NCBI GenBank assembly: GCA_900751685.1
Contig: CAADSR010000170.1
Location: forward strand, 1 to 7,300
From: Clostridia bacterium
Lineage (GTDB): Bacteria; Bacillota; Clostridia; UBA1381
DNA length: 7,300 bases
Direction: 5' to 3'
The translations under genes and the position numbers were made by a program. The number at the start of each line of letters is the position of its first letter. Positions within the stretch are counted from its first letter, which is position 1. The notes under the pieces were generated by a model, which searched no databases, was not told the DNA's origin, and worked only from the letters and a program-made list of their open reading frames with translations. Shown in pieces: positions 6,101 through 7,300 of this stretch.

Positions 6101-6391
6101 TGTCGGCTGTATTGTCGGCGGCATGGTATCACATGAAATTGTCGGCGTTGATGTTGGTTGTACTGCCGGAGGCATGGTGCCACATAAAACTGTCGGCGTT
6201 GGTGTTGGTTGTATCGTCGGTGTTATTATTGGCTCCGCTGGCGGTTCGGTTACATCGGCCGGCGGCTCTGTTACGCCCGCTGTTACCTCATACAATGCTC
6301 CCTGTTCACTTGCCTGGACAACAAAACCAGGTATTACCATTGTAAATACCATACTGATCCCCAACAAAATACTGATCCATTGATGTTTCAT
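3137..6391 (-). CDS. Secreted protein with three beta-helix repeats and a BIG2 domain
   Basis: This is a 1084-residue exported protein of unknown function. Residues 1-27 are a signal peptide (MKHQW, a hydrophobic core, VVQA then SEQ). Residues about 35-112 are Pro/Thr-rich, with short repeats around CDTMPPTIQPT. Three homologous units follow at about 118-365, 388-634 and 654-900. Each starts near LTxEQSPY...LTIEPGVxI and includes NNxFYxY, YNSFL and ENYFNT, a pattern of right-handed parallel beta-helix (pectate-lyase-like) folds. Pro-rich linkers join them. Residues about 902-980 (VQWSVDNDEIASIDEDGIL...GAVTVTAEA) form a BIG2 domain, and 981-1084 a beta-rich C-terminal domain. No LPXTG motif or transmembrane anchor is visible. 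The beta-helix may bind or cleave a polysaccharide, but I see no catalytic site that decides this. The ATG at 6391 has AGAGGAG 6 nt upstream. The last codons and the stop lie in a CRISPR repeat fragment, so the native C-terminus may be altered. Confidence 0.88.
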   Translation of the reverse strand: MKHQWISILLGISMVFTMVIPGFVVQASEQGALYEVTAGVTEPPADVTEPPAEPIITPTIQPTPTPTVLCGTMPPAVQPTSTPTISCDTMPPTIQPTISCDTMPPTEPPVGEGTSLGRKVLLENTTWTLEQSPYTMYGEIQIPKGITLTIEPGVVVNGNGNGIRVCGSIKGIGTEEKNIALNNVSVCNYGNTTANPALIQIEYAKINGGTLYTQSMGEGHSYGSLILKNSYLTGIEEPIYFNRPQADCQIEKNIFVGTQFSCLTGNGKHITIQNNVFYNYQYAAVESKATGEASELVVKYNSFLNTDRTALRLNGDTAKMTATENYFNTVDPAVVGRMVYDKADDARCDNYITYEPYLQTAHEDTPIPPVQVTPAPVVPTPEPQRSQLGGVIHENCFLTKEQSPYYLAQDVHVAPGVTLEIEPGVEIYATEQGDSILSYGTLRAAGTGEEMVLFDQIDIQSRGKTPESPAVMELDHVKLEDSRVESRGSGYLVLTNSYLRSDGRDLVSLSYPTLDCRIEKNIIENASISSLLQDGVTALIQNNTFYNYEDYAVKNVACYGEAQFIVRYNSFLTTNKTALALEGDDAAMAATENYFNTVEKQTVEAMIYDRNDDLACEGFIAYEPFLEAPHPDTPVVEVVAVPGNPPIEYAENELGGILLEDRVLTRENSPYIMVERVQVGEEATLTIEPGVVICGEGNSLQLFGKLEANGTEEENIVFNDTSIECWGKEGEIFSTVQLSFAEINGGSLIPPTGYHGALQLTDSYVHDLDGEVYLWYPTADCNIERNILDGVSISVGIKEGIIVLVRNNVFYKYKDFAVESWNQTSDSQLLVQYNSFLEAGETTLMYAPGYNGAGMVATDNYFNTTAYSMVLRMIYDQNKNLSCSGRIPYKPYLIDHHEDTPYDETKMTKIQGDSVIDWQTQYHFILTSDNIEADNVQWSVDNDEIASIDEDGILSPKKQGAVTVTAEAYGRVKQRTIMIWSRCPSMYFENITYDSGTGKVTGTCHNILQQDLMVCLVAAAYDAKGQVTGVWLEPKTTLYAGRERTFESSALNVPSEGTVKVFALSTIDGMIPLAVNAQLQVSGA

Positions 6392-6520
6392 AGCTCTCTC
6401 CTCTTTCAGTTCTCTCCTATCATTTGTAATTTTATCTACCGTTTCAATCTTTTTTTGACACCCCCAGTCTATGTATTATTTTCCACAATGATATTAAGTC
6501 TTTTCAAAGTTTTTATAGGA

Positions 6521-6549
6521 ATTATAACATTATTTTCCTTTTAAAGCAA
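6521..6549 (-). promoter_or_regulatory. Promoter of the beta-helix gene
   Basis: On the minus strand, TTGCTT (6544-6549), a 17-bp spacer and an extended -10, TGTTATAAT (core 6521-6526), form a good sigma-A promoter. The start near 6514 would give a 5' leader of about 120 nt. I see no riboswitch or strong hairpin in that leader. The ribosome binding site is AGAGGAG at 6398-6404. Confidence 0.7.
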
Positions 6550-6755
6550 CATATTTATCTTATTTTGTCAATATTTGTCGGACTTCTTGTGTTTTTCTGC
6601 GTTTCCCCTGCTTTTTTATTTTGTTCTTGCTCAAAATGTTTTTTCCATCTTCACGCAAGGCCTTTCCGGCGAATAAAATAATAGAGGACAGTTTTCTACG
6701 ATACTGCTGTCCCAAAGGAGATGAATCATCATTGAGTTCGTATTTAAACCCTACC

Positions 6756-7300
6756 ATGGATAAAGCACCAAAACGTTGTGCATACAAAAAAGCAGTGACA
6801 TTTCAATTTAAAAAAATAGATGCAAAAACCGGGAAAGGGCTGGCAGGTGCTATTTTTGAGCTGCGGCGCTGTAAAAAAGTGACCGCGCTGAGCACCTCTG
6901 ATTCCAGAGGCTATGTTTCTTTTTCCCGCTTACGCCCCGGAAAATATATTTTAACAGAGACTGCCCCACCTGCTGGCTACCTGCCCGCAAGCCGCAGCTT
7001 TACCGTCCTGGTCGATCCCTGCGGGAACATTACCGTGGATCAAAAACCAGCCAGGCATTTTACCGTCTGTGCCTTCAGGCCCAGTGATATTTACGCGGAC
7101 CTTACGGGCATAAAATATGATATTCAAAGCCAGGCACGCCTTGCCGGCGCCGCCTTTGGTTTGTTCGATGGCCCTGACCTGGTTCAGGAATCCATCTCAG
7201 ACGCTGCCGGATGTTTTTACTTTGACCACCTGTCTCCCGGCTGCTACCTGCTCATGGAGCTTGAGCCCCCGGCCGGCTATCAGCTCATAACGGCCACTTA
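6756..7300 (+). CDS. SpaA/prealbumin-like (Cna-B type) surface protein, 3' end outside window
   Basis: The frame stays open from here to the window edge, giving 181 residues with no stop. Two SpaA-type beta-sandwich domains are visible. The first (about 14-95) has FKKIDAKTGKGLAGAIFEL and GKYILTETAPPAGYLPA. The second (about 113-181, cut by the edge) has LTGIKYDIQSQARLAGAAFGL and GCYLLMELEPPAGYQL. The K-D-x-x-T-G-x-x-L-x-G-A-x-F and E-x-x-P-P-A-G-Y signatures are typical of pilin and adhesin stalks, many of which form Lys-Asn isopeptide bonds aided by the Glu. No signal peptide precedes the first domain. The start is uncertain: ATG 6756 has no ribosome binding site, while TTG 6732 in the same frame lies 11 nt after AAAGGAG (6714-6720), and an ATG at 6636 is also in frame. 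The gene may have lost its 5' end. No promoter was found. The stretch from 6550 to 6713 holds nothing else I can support. Confidence 0.75.
   Translation, partial: MDKAPKRCAYKKAVTFQFKKIDAKTGKGLAGAIFELRRCKKVTALSTSDSRGYVSFSRLRPGKYILTETAPPAGYLPASRSFTVLVDPCGNITVDQKPARHFTVCAFRPSDIYADLTGIKYDIQSQARLAGAAFGLFDGPDLVQESISDAAGCFYFDHLSPGCYLLMELEPPAGYQLITAT

Noticed and set aside
6455..6475. TTGACA at 6455-6460 as -35 box for the SpaA-domain gene
   Set aside because: No suitable -10 box lies 16-18 bp downstream, and it is about 300 bp from the start.
4137..6544. Several plus-strand frames opposite the beta-helix gene (for example 4137-4361, 4867-5106, 5186-5482, 6016-6345, 6084-6383)
   Set aside because: They are shadows of the long minus-strand gene, with repetitive or Pro-rich low-complexity translation.
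6560..6787. Minus-strand frame of 75 codons, Lys/Arg-rich
   Set aside because: It has no ribosome binding site, overlaps the start of the SpaA-domain gene, and has no recognisable domain. Its composition follows from T-rich sequence on the other strand.

Overview
The window looks like accessory DNA from a low-to-moderate GC Firmicute, most likely a gut Clostridia (Lachnospiraceae or Oscillospiraceae type). The reasons are sigma-A-like promoters with AT-rich spacers, AGGAG-type ribosome binding sites, an XRE regulator, toxin-antitoxin modules, and secreted beta-helix/BIG2 and SpaA-type surface proteins. No taxonomic marker gene is present, so the assignment is an inference.

Layout from left to right: (i) an XRE/HTH regulator gene (149-490, +) with its own promoter and terminator, followed by a second strong intrinsic terminator; (ii) a nested palindromic element (682-783) that abuts (iii) CRISPR mini-array A (788-944, three repeats); (iv) a MntA-HepT type toxin-antitoxin operon (962-1571, minus); (v) mini-array B (1647-1745, two repeats) and its leader (1746-1955); (vi) a YefM-YoeB toxin-antitoxin operon (1980-2491, minus) with a consensus promoter and an operator palindrome; (vii) mini-array C (2564-2729, three repeats) and a second, homologous leader (2730-2937); (viii) a second copy of the palindromic element (about 3031-3127) joined to a CRISPR repeat fragment (3129-3145), which in turn supplies the stop codon of (ix) a 1084-residue secreted protein with three beta-helix repeats, a BIG2 domain and a C-terminal domain (3137-6391, minus); (x) the 5' part of a SpaA/prealbumin-domain protein gene (from about 6756, +) that runs off the window.

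The repeats are 32 bp, with a 7-bp stem, a 5-nt loop and an 11-nt 3' portion reading TGAATTGAAAC on the minus strand, as in type I-C (Cas5d-processed) CRISPR. Spacers are 34-36 bp. No cas gene is in the window. Both leaders point leftward, and each carries a promoter whose transcript would run through a mini-array and then into a co-oriented toxin-antitoxin operon. The MntA-HepT operon lies between two repeats that share a loop variant found nowhere else here, so it occupies the place of one very large spacer. This interleaving of CRISPR leader, repeats and toxin-antitoxin operons, framed by two copies of a palindromic element that both touch CRISPR repeats, is the most unusual content of the window. 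The sequence cannot show whether it is a functional system or the wreckage of an array.
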